Source: Tolypothrix campylonemoides VB511288 (GTDB lineage: Bacteria; Cyanobacteriota; Cyanobacteriia; Cyanobacteriales; Nostocaceae). From it: a DNA stretch of 37,374 bases. The position numbers and the translations under genes are program-made. Positions 9,056-15,897 of this stretch are shown here, piece by piece (positions within the stretch are counted from its first letter, which is position 1; the number at the start of each line of letters is the position of its first letter). The DNA lies in the NCBI GenBank assembly GCA_000828075.3, contig JXCB02000023.1:785769-823142 (forward strand). The letters are read 5' to 3'. The notes under the pieces are model-generated. The model had not been told where the DNA came from. It saw nothing but the letters and a program-made list of their open reading frames with translations, and did not search any database.

Positions 9056-9112
9056 TTTTTTTTTCATAAAATTGACTTTTGCACTCTTGTTTAAGGGAGT
9101 TCCAATTTAAAA

Positions 9113-9199
9113 AATATCCAACTTTCTTGTGGGAGTGGCTCTCTAGCCCGTCCTATAGACTGGGCGGGCGGGGACGCCCACTCCACAAGATGGATAATT
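9113..9199. repeat. Long imperfect palindromic element
   Basis: The left arm (AATATCCA, then CTTGTGGGAGTGG, 9113-9138) pairs with the right arm (CCACTCCACAAG, then TGGATAATT, 9178-9199). The central part is G/C-rich. It abuts the MITE at 9201. Confidence 0.55.
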
Positions 9200-9200
9200 T

Positions 9201-9292
9201 TAGGACTTACGCAAAAACCTCTCAAACTCTTATTTCTCTGTGTCCTCTGCGTCCTCTGCGGTTCGTTTTCCGTAACTTCTACGTAAGTCCTA
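9201..9292. mobile_element. 92-bp MITE with target-site duplication
   Basis: The terminal inverted repeats are TAGGACTTACG (9201-9211) and CGTAAGTCCTA (9282-9292), perfect over 11 bp. They are flanked on both sides by the 5-bp duplication AATTT (9196-9200 and 9293-9297). The interior holds the GTCCTCTGC tandem seen in many cyanobacterial copies. No coding capacity, so mobilisation would depend on a transposase elsewhere. Confidence 0.75.
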
Positions 9293-9337
9293 AATTTATT
9301 TCTTGGAAATCCCTAATGCCTCAATTAGTCCAAAACT

Positions 9338-9508
9338 GTGACCTACGACAACACTTTAAAATATCTGGTTGAACAGTATCCAGAACAATACATCCACTGG
9401 CTACTTGCATCTGAGCCGACAGATATTCAAATTCTAAAAACCGAATTAAACCTGGAACCCGTCCGCGCCGACTCTTTAGTTAATTGGCTTAATAGATTGG
9501 GAAGTTAG
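9338..9508 (+). pseudogene. N-terminal fragment of an Rpn/DUF4351-type nuclease-related protein
   Basis: A 56-residue frame starts with GTG at 9338 and stops at 9508. It reads TYDNTLKYLVEQYPEQY, then WLLASEPTDIQ, then LKTELNLEPVRADSL. This is the characteristic beginning of cyanobacterial Rpn-family (PD-(D/E)XK recombination-promoting nuclease-like) / DUF4351 proteins, which normally run 250-350 residues. After RADSL the similarity stops and the frame ends NWLNRLGS. No downstream part of the family is visible, so this is a truncated remnant. The MITE with an intact target duplication lies just upstream. Confidence 0.6.
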
Positions 9509-9522
9509 ATTGTAGTCTATGC

Positions 9523-10335
9523 TCACTTCCTAGCCAGCACAAAAAAAGTTGTAATATCTAGCAAGACACCGTGTTCAGTTGCTAAAACTTCAACTTGGTT
9601 TGCATATTCAACCTTAATTTCTTCCATTTTCTCTGTTGATAATTCCAACAATGGATTTTTGGGGTGAAGCCAGCCACCATTCCACCACTTTTTTGCATCA
9701 TCGACGCTGAGATATTTACCCAACTCTTCAATTTTTACTTCGATATTTTGAAAACCTGCTTGTTGTAACAGCTTTTCACACCTTTGTGGTGTACCAAGTG
9801 GTTCATGGATATTTGGCAGTGAAACTCCATATTTAGCACAGGCTTTAATAATTATGGGTGTCATAAAAGAAGTTTCCCCCCAAGCATGAAAAGCAACAAT
9901 TCCACCGGGTTTAAGCCAGCAATACCATTTGTGTAAAATTGCCGGAATATCAGTAAACAATACAATAGCTGAAGAACAAAAAATTGCATCAAAGCTATTT
10001 TCGTCAAAATTCAAATATTCTACATCTGCCTCAATTAATTCGATATTTTTTAAACCTGCTGCTTCTATCTTTTGTTGTGCTTGATTCAAAAAAACTGAGG
10101 CAATATCTACTCCGATGACTTTGCCTTCATTGCCCACCATTTCAGCAGCAGCTATGGCGACAATACCCGTACCAGTGGCGACATCTAATATTTTTTGTCC
10201 TTTTTGCAATTGCGCTAATTCGACTAAAGGAATAGCGCGTCTATATGCTAATTCACTACTGTCATAGTCAGTTCTCTTATTGTAGAAATCAGCGACTTGC
10301 TGCTTGTACTCGTCGAGATGTGGTTTATCTGGCAT
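9523..10335 (-). CDS. Class I SAM-dependent methyltransferase
   Basis: This 270-residue methyltransferase (UbiE/small-molecule type) has the SAM-binding Gly-rich motif I ILDVATGTG at about residue 54, the acidic residue after strand 2 (VIGVDIA), motif IV (DAIFCSSAIVLFTD) and motif VI (LKPGGIVAFHAW). The substrate is unknown. I start it at the ATG at 10335 (MPDKPHLDEYKQQ) because the paralogue at 22934-23761 begins at the equivalent place. The frame stays open upstream to 10524, but that part is Arg/Cys-rich repeat sequence containing a perfect hairpin. It ends 12 bp from the Rpn remnant. Confidence 0.85.
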   Translation of the reverse strand: MPDKPHLDEYKQQVADFYNKRTDYDSSELAYRRAIPLVELAQLQKGQKILDVATGTGIVAIAAAEMVGNEGKVIGVDIASVFLNQAQQKIEAAGLKNIELIEADVEYLNFDENSFDAIFCSSAIVLFTDIPAILHKWYCWLKPGGIVAFHAWGETSFMTPIIIKACAKYGVSLPNIHEPLGTPQRCEKLLQQAGFQNIEVKIEELGKYLSVDDAKKWWNGGWLHPKNPLLELSTEKMEEIKVEYANQVEVLATEHGVLLDITTFFVLARK

Positions 10336-10363
10336 TGTAACGTTTCCGTAAAACTCAGACGCA

Positions 10364-10382
10364 ACGGCGGGAGTCCCGCCGT
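10364..10382. repeat. Perfect hairpin in the leader of the methyltransferase gene
   Basis: ACGGCGGGA and TCCCGCCGT face each other across one base, 29 bp upstream of the chosen start codon. As RNA it would be a stable stem in the 5' leader and could affect translation. It may equally be just a dispersed palindromic repeat. Confidence 0.55.
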
Positions 10383-10560
10383 GCTTGCTGCTTGGAACAT
10401 TAACAACCATACTGCCCAATGTTTCAACAAGCAACCATAGACCTCTTGCACGACAAGCGCGTGGTTTTTGAGAACGAACATGGGTTTTTTGCGCCAGACG
10501 TGCATCAGGGTAAAACTCAGGCATCTTATCAAAATACCCAAGTTTTTAAGTTTTACTTCG

Positions 10561-10863
10561 GTGGACGCGATCGCCCTAATCCAGATCCGTCACGTTCGGG
10601 AATGGTTGGATTCTCTGCAAGAGGCAGACACGACTAAAAAAGTTAAACATCTCAACATTCTCAAGGCATTTTTTTCCTATGTGACCAGTTTGGAGAAACC
10701 ACCGATTTCTCGTAGCCCAATTCCCAAACAGTTCAAGCTGCCCAAGCCGAAAGATACCCAGGTGGAGCGTATTCTTGCACCATCGGATGGTAATGATTGC
10801 AACAAATTAGCGTTGGTACAAATTAAGATTGAGGATATGGTATTTAGCCCTGACAATAAATAG
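10561..10863 (+). pseudogene. Tyrosine recombinase (XerC/phage-integrase type) remnant
   Basis: Residues in this frame read HVREWLDSLQEADTTKK, then LNILKAFFSYVTSLE, then FKLPKPKDTQVERIL. This is the pattern of the N-terminal core-binding (SAM-like) domain of cyanobacterial tyrosine recombinases, up to the linker before the catalytic domain. After ERIL the similarity is lost and the frame ends at a stop (10863). None of the catalytic R-H-R-Y residues are present. The open frame extends upstream to 10468, but that part is not family-like. It lies beside the VapBC module and its repeats. Confidence 0.5.
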
Positions 10864-10896
10864 CCACGCTAGGCATTTGTGATGTTGGGTAAGTGC

Positions 10897-10998
10897 GATT
10901 CGCATTTATTGGGGTTGATAGATTTGTGGGATGCGGAAGCCGTCACCTCCGGCGATCACGCTTATTAGGGTTGATGGGATGGAGTGCGATTGTGTAAA
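10897..10998. repeat. Two repeat units on the left of the VapBC module
   Basis: The units begin GATTCGCATTTATTGGGG and GATCACGCTTATTAGGG and carry the GTTGATGGGA and GCCGTCACCTCCGGC blocks. They belong to the same family as 11674-11840 on the other side of the toxin-antitoxin genes. Confidence 0.65.
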
Positions 10999-11021
10999 TA
11001 GCCATAAATGCCCAGATTAAA

Positions 11022-11411
11022 CTACCAACGCTCTAGCATCAACCCATCAACATCATTAAAATCTGTATCATCTGTCACTAATGTCCAACCCTGCTCTAAA
11101 CATTGCGCCGCAATCCAAACATCATTCATGGGAATTGGTCGTCCCTTCTGTTTCAGTGCCAGTCGGGTTTGAGCATAGACTGCTGCTGTTTTTCGACCTA
11201 ATGGCAGAACTACACAAGCCTCAATGAACTCCAAATAACGAGGTAAATTTTGTAACGGACGACTAGAGTTTTCCGCGCCAAAAAGTAACTCCCCCACTAC
11301 GACGATAGGCAGAACCACCTCTGGTAATGCTAGTACCCGTGAAACGATTGCTGTGTCTCCATTCAAAAAACGCACCGCGACAGAGGTATCCAGGGCTATC
11401 TCACCACTCAT
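11022..11411 (-). CDS. Type II toxin, VapC-like PIN-domain RNase
   Basis: This 129-residue PIN-domain protein is expected to be a Mg/Mn-dependent ribonuclease toxin. The conserved acidic residues are visible: Asp8 (ALDTS), Glu41 (VGELLFG), Asp97 (MNDVWIAA), and the TDDTDF cluster at 113-118. The length is normal for VapC/FitB-type toxins. The start codon overlaps the end of the upstream antitoxin gene by 11 bp, the usual antitoxin-first coupling. The pair is bracketed by one repeat family. Confidence 0.85.
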   Translation of the reverse strand: MSGEIALDTSVAVRFLNGDTAIVSRVLALPEVVLPIVVVGELLFGAENSSRPLQNLPRYLEFIEACVVLPLGRKTAAVYAQTRLALKQKGRPIPMNDVWIAAQCLEQGWTLVTDDTDFNDVDGLMLERW

Positions 11412-11610
11412 TCACATCCACCTGCCGACATTGTGTGGCGATCGCCCGTTTTAATTCTTCCGCTTCTCTATCACTTAAAATACCTGCAAATTTTGCGAGG
11501 GGATGAGTTTTGCGTGTTGCTTTCACCCTACGAAAAAAATCCAGTACTGACTGAACTATATTATCAGGAGCTTGTTCGAGTTCCTCGAGCAATTCTTCAC
11601 GATTTGTCAT
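11401..11610 (-). CDS. Cognate antitoxin, VapB-like
   Basis: This 69-residue protein is encoded immediately upstream of, and overlapping, the PIN toxin. It begins with an acidic helix (REELLEELEQAPDNIVQSVLDFFRRV) and ends with a second helical segment (LSDREAEELKRAI) and NEW. Small acidic proteins of this form, with an EELEQAP.(N/D)IVQ.VLDF start, are common antitoxins of cyanobacterial PIN toxins. No AbrB or RHH DNA-binding motif is obvious, so autoregulation is uncertain. Confidence 0.75.
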   Translation of the reverse strand: MTNREELLEELEQAPDNIVQSVLDFFRRVKATRKTHPLAKFAGILSDREAEELKRAIATQCRQVDVNEW

Positions 11611-11673
11611 GCATTCAATTGTTCTTAGCTAAAAGAGTTTTCTCTAGTTTCAGTATATCCAAAGTCCCAAAGC

Positions 11674-11840
11674 GATCGCATTTATTGGGGTTGATGGGAA
11701 AATGCGATGCCCAAGCCGCCACCTTTGGCGATAGCTTCGCTGCTGCCTTCGGCAGATCGCATTTATTGCGTTTGAAGGAAGTGCGATGCCCAAGCCGCCA
11801 CCTCCGGTGATCGCATTTATTAGGTTGATGGGATTTGTGC
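11674..11840. repeat. Tandem repeat array right of the VapBC module
   Basis: Three successive units start at 11674, 11755 and 11809, each opening with GATCGCATTTATT. The first two carry GTGCGATG or ATGCGATG, then CCCAAGCCGCCACCT. The first unit contains an extra inserted block GCGATAGCTTCGCTGCTGCC. The array is related to 10897-10998. Confidence 0.75.
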
Positions 11841-11903
11841 GGGGGCTTGCAGGTTATCGGACAATACGGTTGCTGTTAAGGATTTTTGGTGAAATTTGGT
11901 GAT

Positions 11904-11935
11904 ATGTAGTGAAAGTGCATGCACTTTCACTACAT
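11904..11935. promoter_or_regulatory. 32-bp perfect palindrome upstream of rtcB
   Basis: The sequence is a gap-free inverted repeat with half site ATGTAGTGAAAGTGCA, centred between 11919 and 11920. It lies 279 bp upstream of the rtcB start codon. It could be an operator, a cruciform or the core of a mobile repeat. Confidence 0.5.
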
Positions 11936-12213
11936 CGCCGTTGTCATCAGGGTTTTGGTCTTATCACCAAGCGTATTGGGTTATCGCAACAAGTTTTCCG
12001 CTTGCCAGATTAATCGCTGAAAGCCGTTCACATTTCATGTTGTTTGCTCACCACTTCTGCGCTTTTTTGTATTCCAAGTGACAGGCTAACTTAAGTTGAG
12101 GCATCTCCTTTAGGCAGAGGTTGAGACAAAGCAGTAACGTTATGCTCAAGACTATATCAAATAGTGTATAGGCGGAAGTACCCGGCAAAATAGCTAGGAA
12201 CTGGGGTATTAAA

Positions 12214-13674
12214 ATGGCTATTAAAGAATTTTTAAACAAAATTTCTGACACAATTTGGGAAGTGCCGATTTCCTATAAACAAGGGATGCGCGTTCCCGCC
12301 CGAATTTATGCCACAGAAAAGTTAATTGAGGACTTGGACGAAGCCGTTTATGACCAAGTGACCAACGTAGCGACACTTCCAGGGGTAACGAAGTACGCTT
12401 TATGTATGCCTGACGGACACTTTGGTTATGGTTTTCCCATCGGTGGCGTGGCGGCGATGGATATAGAGGAAGGGGGAGTCATTTCTCCTGGCGGTATCGG
12501 TTTCGATATTAATTGCGGTATGCGCTTGCTGGTCACCAATCTGACTTACGATGAAGTGAAACCAGATATCAAAAAGCTTGTAGACAAGCTTTATCAAAGG
12601 GTTCCAGCCGGAGTGGGAAGCACTGGCTTTGTGAAGCTTTCACGGAATGATTTTCGGGAAGTCGCTGAAGGGGGCGCACAATGGTGCATCCGCAATGGCT
12701 ACGGTTGGGAAGAAGATTTGGCACTGATGGAAGAAAACGGATGTCTTAAAGGTGCTGATTCCTCCAAAATTAGTGAAAAGGCGATTGACCGAGGGTTTAA
12801 CCAAATTGGCACTTTGGGGTCTGGTAACCATTATTTAGAAATTCAAGTTGCTCGACCAGAAAACATTTTTGATAAGGAATTAGCCGCAAGTATGGGAATT
12901 ACCATGCCAAATCAGGTGGTGGTGATGTTCCACTGCGGTAGTCGAGGATTTGGTCATCAAGTCGCAACTGACTATCTGCAAACCTTTTTGAGAGTTATGG
13001 AAAGTAAGTACGGCATCAAAATTCTTGACCGAGAATTAGCCTGTGCGCCTTTCAACTCTCCTGAAGGTCAGGCATATTTTTCGGCGATGAAGTGCGGTAT
13101 TAATATGTCTTTTGCCAATCGTCAAGTCATCCTGCACCGCGTCCGGGAGGTATTTTCGGAAATTTTCGGATACTCGGCAGAAGAATTGGGTATGCGGATG
13201 GTTTATGATGTCGCCCATAATACCGCAAAATTAGAGCGTCATATTATAGATGGCAAAGAGCGATCGCTCCTTGTACATCGCAAGGGTGCAACACGCGCTT
13301 TTGGACCTGGGATGCAAGATGTCCCACAACGGTACAAGGATATTGGTCAGCCAGTCATTATTGGTGGCAGTATGGAAACTGGGTCTTATTTGTTAGTGGG
13401 TGTACCCAGTGGCGACCAGACTTTCTTCAGTACTGCTCATGGTAGCGGACGCACGATGAGTCGGGCAAAAGCACGAAAAACCTATCGTGGCGAAACACTC
13501 AAGAAGGATATGGAAAAGCGGGGCATTTATGTCCGCAGTAACTCTTACCAAGGACTGGCGGAGGAAGCCGGTGCAGCATACAAAAATGTAGATGATGTCA
13601 TCGAAGCGGCTGAGTTAGCTGGGATTAGCAAACGGGTGGTACGCTTCACTCCGATTGGAAATATTAAGGGGTAG
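12214..13674 (+). CDS. rtcB: RNA-splicing ligase RtcB (long, archaeal/eukaryotic-like type)
   Basis: RtcB joins RNA ends bearing 2',3'-cyclic or 3'-phosphate to 5'-OH, using GTP and Mn2+ through a covalent His-GMP intermediate. At 486 residues it has the full long-form length. Metal and active-site residues are visible: Asp98 and Cys101 (GFDINCGM), His206 (GSGNHYLE), His240 (FHCGSRG), His335 (VAHNT), the HRKGATRAFGPG block (355-366), and the guanylylated His409 in STAHGSGRTMSR. GGGG precedes the start codon by 7 nt. It is the first gene of a cassette: a COG0523 GTPase begins 3 bp after its stop, then archease, the known activator of RtcB. The likely role is RNA repair after nuclease damage, possibly tRNA. 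Confidence 0.93.
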   Translation: MAIKEFLNKISDTIWEVPISYKQGMRVPARIYATEKLIEDLDEAVYDQVTNVATLPGVTKYALCMPDGHFGYGFPIGGVAAMDIEEGGVISPGGIGFDINCGMRLLVTNLTYDEVKPDIKKLVDKLYQRVPAGVGSTGFVKLSRNDFREVAEGGAQWCIRNGYGWEEDLALMEENGCLKGADSSKISEKAIDRGFNQIGTLGSGNHYLEIQVARPENIFDKELAASMGITMPNQVVVMFHCGSRGFGHQVATDYLQTFLRVMESKYGIKILDRELACAPFNSPEGQAYFSAMKCGINMSFANRQVILHRVREVFSEIFGYSAEELGMRMVYDVAHNTAKLERHIIDGKERSLLVHRKGATRAFGPGMQDVPQRYKDIGQPVIIGGSMETGSYLLVGVPSGDQTFFSTAHGSGRTMSRAKARKTYRGETLKKDMEKRGIYVRSNSYQGLAEEAGAAYKNVDDVIEAAELAGISKRVVRFTPIGNIKG

Positions 13675-13677
13675 GTT

Positions 13678-14562
13678 ATGCAGATGCGCACACCGCTTAC
13701 AGTGATAACAGGACCGTTGGGAAGCGGAAAGACAACGCTGCTGCGTCACATCCTGGAAACTGTCCCCAAAAAAATCGCCATTTTGATGAACGAATTTGGC
13801 GAAATAGCTATTGACGCCAAAATTATTCAAGGTAAAAATGTCGAGATGGCGGATCTGGGTGGCGGCTGCGTGTGCTGTTCTCTCCTAGGTGAGTTTGAAG
13901 CTGCTGTCAATGAAATTCTTGATACAGTTAATCCAGACCAGATGGTAGTAGAAACAACCGGAGTTGCAGAACCAGATGCACTGGTTTTTGATATTGAAGA
14001 GAGTTTACAAAGAGTGCGACTCGATGGGGTTGTGACGGTTATCGACGCTGATGCAATGGTGAAATATCCGTCTGTGGGACACACAACTCGGATACAAATT
14101 GAAGCTGCAGACACTATCCTCCTAAACAAGGTAGATTTAGTTTCTGAAAGGGAGTTGCAAGCAATAGAAAAAAAGTTAAATTCCATTAACGAAACTGCTT
14201 CAATTTTACATACTGTGCGGGGTCAAGTAGATCCAGATTTGTTGTTTGGTATCGGTCGAGAACGGGTACAACCACCACCGCACCACGTCCACCAACCGGA
14301 ATTTGATTCGTTTAGCTACACAACTTCTGCTACTTTAAATCGCGAATGTTTTGCAGAATTTGCTGATAGTTTGGAAATAGACGTATATCGGGCGAAAGGA
14401 TTTGTTCGCTTTCCTGAAGGAATCTATCTGTTTAATTTTGTGGCTGGTCGTTGGGAATTAGAACCATTTGAACAAGAAGCGACGGAACTGGTTTTTATTG
14501 GCAAGCAAGTCAGCGAAAGAAAAGCAGAAATTCTCGGTCGTTTCAACAAGTGTGAGCAGTAG
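13678..14562 (+). CDS. COG0523/CobW-type GTPase, putative metallochaperone
   Basis: This 294-residue G3E-family P-loop GTPase has Walker A GPLGSGKTT (12-20), the hallmark metal-binding CxCC motif GGGCVCCS with Cys64, Cys66 and Cys67, the switch region VVETTGVAEP (90-99), and the G4 motif NKVD (150-153). A small CobW_C-type beta domain runs from about residue 215 to 280. A short His-containing PPPHHVHQPE lies in the linker. Members insert metals such as Zn, Co, Fe or Mn into client proteins. The gene starts 3 bp after the rtcB stop and is followed by archease, so RtcB is the most obvious client. That is inference. The alternative is a general Zn or Co chaperone co-opted into the operon. The start could also be the second ATG (13684). 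Confidence 0.88.
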   Translation: MQMRTPLTVITGPLGSGKTTLLRHILETVPKKIAILMNEFGEIAIDAKIIQGKNVEMADLGGGCVCCSLLGEFEAAVNEILDTVNPDQMVVETTGVAEPDALVFDIEESLQRVRLDGVVTVIDADAMVKYPSVGHTTRIQIEAADTILLNKVDLVSERELQAIEKKLNSINETASILHTVRGQVDPDLLFGIGRERVQPPPHHVHQPEFDSFSYTTSATLNRECFAEFADSLEIDVYRAKGFVRFPEGIYLFNFVAGRWELEPFEQEATELVFIGKQVSERKAEILGRFNKCEQ

Positions 14563-14638
14563 ATCCCGCCAACCCCAATTTTTAAGCGTGGGCTAAGAGA
14601 GAAAAAATATGTATATTCACTTATATTAAATGTTGTTT

Positions 14639-15070
14639 ATGTCCTACGAATTTCTTGAAGATATTGCCACTGCGGATATTGCCTTTCGCGCTTGGGGAAA
14701 AGATTTAGAGGAAGTTTTCAAAGCAGCAGGCGATGCAACAATTAACACCATGATTGAAGATTTGGACTCAATAGAACTCAAGGAAACGCGCACCTTTAGC
14801 TTAGAAGACGACCAGTTAGATTTATTACTGTTCAATTTTCTTCAAGAACTGGTCTACTACAAAGATAGCGAACTCTTGCTGCTGCGATCGCAGCAAATTG
14901 AGTTTGAACAGAAAGATGGCAAACACTACCTAAGCGCTGTACTCCAAGGAGAAACGCTAGATCGCGATCGCCATGAACAACGGGTAGATGTCAAAGCTGT
15001 GACATTACACCTTTTCCAATTAGAAAAAACGAATGACGGTTGGACAGCGATGGTCATTCTTGATATTTAA
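14639..15070 (+). CDS. Archease, RtcB-activating protein
   Basis: This 143-residue protein belongs to the archease family, which promotes guanylylation and multiple turnover of RtcB. Signature elements are the N-terminal YEFLEDIATADIAFRAWG (archeases have a TAD motif here), a central acidic Asp/Glu-rich helix (LFNFLQELVYY), and the C-terminal GETLDRDRHEQ followed by VDVKAVTLHLFQL, matching the family's GE..D..(K/R)H...VKAVT. The protein ends VILDI. I start at 14639 (MSYEF), where family members start. An in-frame ATG at 14630 adds only MLF. It is third in the rtcB operon, 76 bp behind the COG0523 gene. Confidence 0.88.
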   Translation: MSYEFLEDIATADIAFRAWGKDLEEVFKAAGDATINTMIEDLDSIELKETRTFSLEDDQLDLLLFNFLQELVYYKDSELLLLRSQQIEFEQKDGKHYLSAVLQGETLDRDRHEQRVDVKAVTLHLFQLEKTNDGWTAMVILDI

Positions 15071-15413
15071 TGTGACTTGAATACAACCTGATATCACTTT
15101 TGTGGCTCATTTTGATAGCCATCTTACTTTTCACGGGATTGATCGAACCTCTCTCCAAACCTCTCTCCTGTAAGGAGAGAGGCTTTTATCTTTTTTATCT
15201 TAGCCCCTTCCCTAGTGCTTCAACAGCACTCTATTCAATCTTCTTCGTTGACCTGACCAGAATACAGGCAATTTTTTCCATTTCTATCTCAACAGCTGCA
15301 TAAGTTAATGCCTGCTTACATCTATTTAAGAATAGAACAAGGTTAACTCATTGATGCCTAACTTGTGTTAGGTAAATCAACTCACTAAACAAGCTTAAAG
15401 GAGAAAATCAACA
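15071..15413. other. Intergenic, about 0.34 kb
   Basis: This region contains the terminator-like hairpin at 15160-15187. The open frame at 15100-15303 is not family-like and runs through the hairpin, so I do not call it. Confidence 0.55.
15160..15187 (+). terminator. Terminator-like hairpin behind the RNA-repair cassette
   Basis: A perfect 9-bp stem CCTCTCTCC/GGAGAGAGG with a 5-nt loop is followed by CTTTT, 90 bp after the archease stop. It also belongs to the dispersed hairpin family seen at 419-443. Confidence 0.6.
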
Positions 15414-15665
15414 ATGGAATTAGAAACTCAATCCTTAAATCAACAACCTCTAGCTGTTTGTCCTGCGACAATACAAAAAGGTGCTAAAGGTGCAAACGTC
15501 AAACTTCTGCAAGAAAAATTAAACGGTTATGGTTTTGATACAAAAATTGATAGTATTTTCGGGGATAGTACCGAGAAATCTGTCAAGCTTTTCCAAAGTC
15601 ACTATGGTTTAAAGGATGATGGAATTGTCGGCGAAAAAACGTGGCGTAAATTAAAGGTTTGCTAA
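15414..15665 (+). CDS. Small peptidoglycan-binding-domain protein
   Basis: This 83-residue protein is almost entirely one PG_binding_1 fold: IQKGAKGANVKLLQEKLNGYGF, then DSIFGDSTEKSVKLFQSHYG, then DDGIVGEKTWRKL. Such modules usually tether hydrolases to the cell wall; here no catalytic domain is attached. The N-terminal 20 residues are polar with no signal peptide, so export is not explained. The start is set by AAAGGAG at 15397-15403, 11 nt before the ATG. Alone on its transcript as far as I can see. Confidence 0.8.
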   Translation: MELETQSLNQQPLAVCPATIQKGAKGANVKLLQEKLNGYGFDTKIDSIFGDSTEKSVKLFQSHYGLKDDGIVGEKTWRKLKVC

Positions 15666-15703
15666 TTACAGGGCTTTCAACGAGCGTGGAAGCTATGGTC
15701 AAC

Positions 15704-15838
15704 ATAATTCGTGATTGATAATATGTCCTCCTGACACGCCACGGGAACGTAATTCCTAATTATTAGCCCAGGGATAAATATAATTCGTAATTCATAATAT
15801 GTCCTCCGGACACGCCACGGGGACGTAATTCGTAATTA
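15704..15838. repeat. 59-bp direct repeat, two copies
   Basis: Copies at 15704-15762 and 15780-15838 differ at about five positions. Each contains ATAATTCGT, TATGTCCTCC, GACACGCCACGGG and ACGTAATTC. Immediately downstream is an ACGAATT heptamer run (15851-15871). Confidence 0.75.
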
Positions 15839-15850
15839 CGCTCTTCAATG

Positions 15851-15871
15851 ACGAATTACGAATTACGAATT
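15851..15871. repeat. Short tandem heptamer repeat, ACGAATT x3
   Basis: Three exact copies of ACGAATT lie head to tail. Heptameric STRR runs are characteristic of heterocystous cyanobacteria. Confidence 0.75.
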
Positions 15872-15897
15872 AATAATTATTCAATCATTTTTGATAT

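Larger units (their letters stand above)
8941..9337. other. Intergenic, about 0.4 kb, three repeat elements
   Basis: This stretch is almost entirely repeat: a partial third copy of the 2736/3042 repeat (8958-8991), a second copy of the GCAGATGCACGCAGATAA repeat (8995-9055), a long imperfect palindrome (9113-9199) and a 92-bp MITE (9201-9292). The open frame at 9079-9372 is composed of these elements and is not a gene. Confidence 0.6.
11611..12213. other. Intergenic, about 0.6 kb, between TA module and rtcB
   Basis: No gene is visible here; short frames are repeat sequence. The stretch contains the tandem repeat array (11674-11840), a 32-bp perfect palindrome (11904-11935) and a segment at about 11952-11985 (TGGTCTTATCACC, then GTATTGGG) related to the right end of the element at 28114-28229. 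The rtcB promoter should lie in the last 200 bp. Confidence 0.55.

Noticed and set aside
9079-9372. 97-residue open frame
   Set aside because: It crosses the long palindrome and the MITE, so it is repeat DNA read as protein.
10336-10524. 63-residue N-terminal extension of the first methyltransferase
   Set aside because: The paralogue starts at the internal Met; the extension is Arg/Cys-rich repeat sequence over a perfect hairpin.
15100-15303. 67-residue frame behind archease
   Set aside because: It reads through the terminator hairpin and has no ribosome-binding site or homologous pattern.
15704-15871. Repeat cluster considered as a CRISPR array
   Set aside because: Two 59-bp copies plus heptamers, without uniform repeats and spacers; no cas genes in the window.
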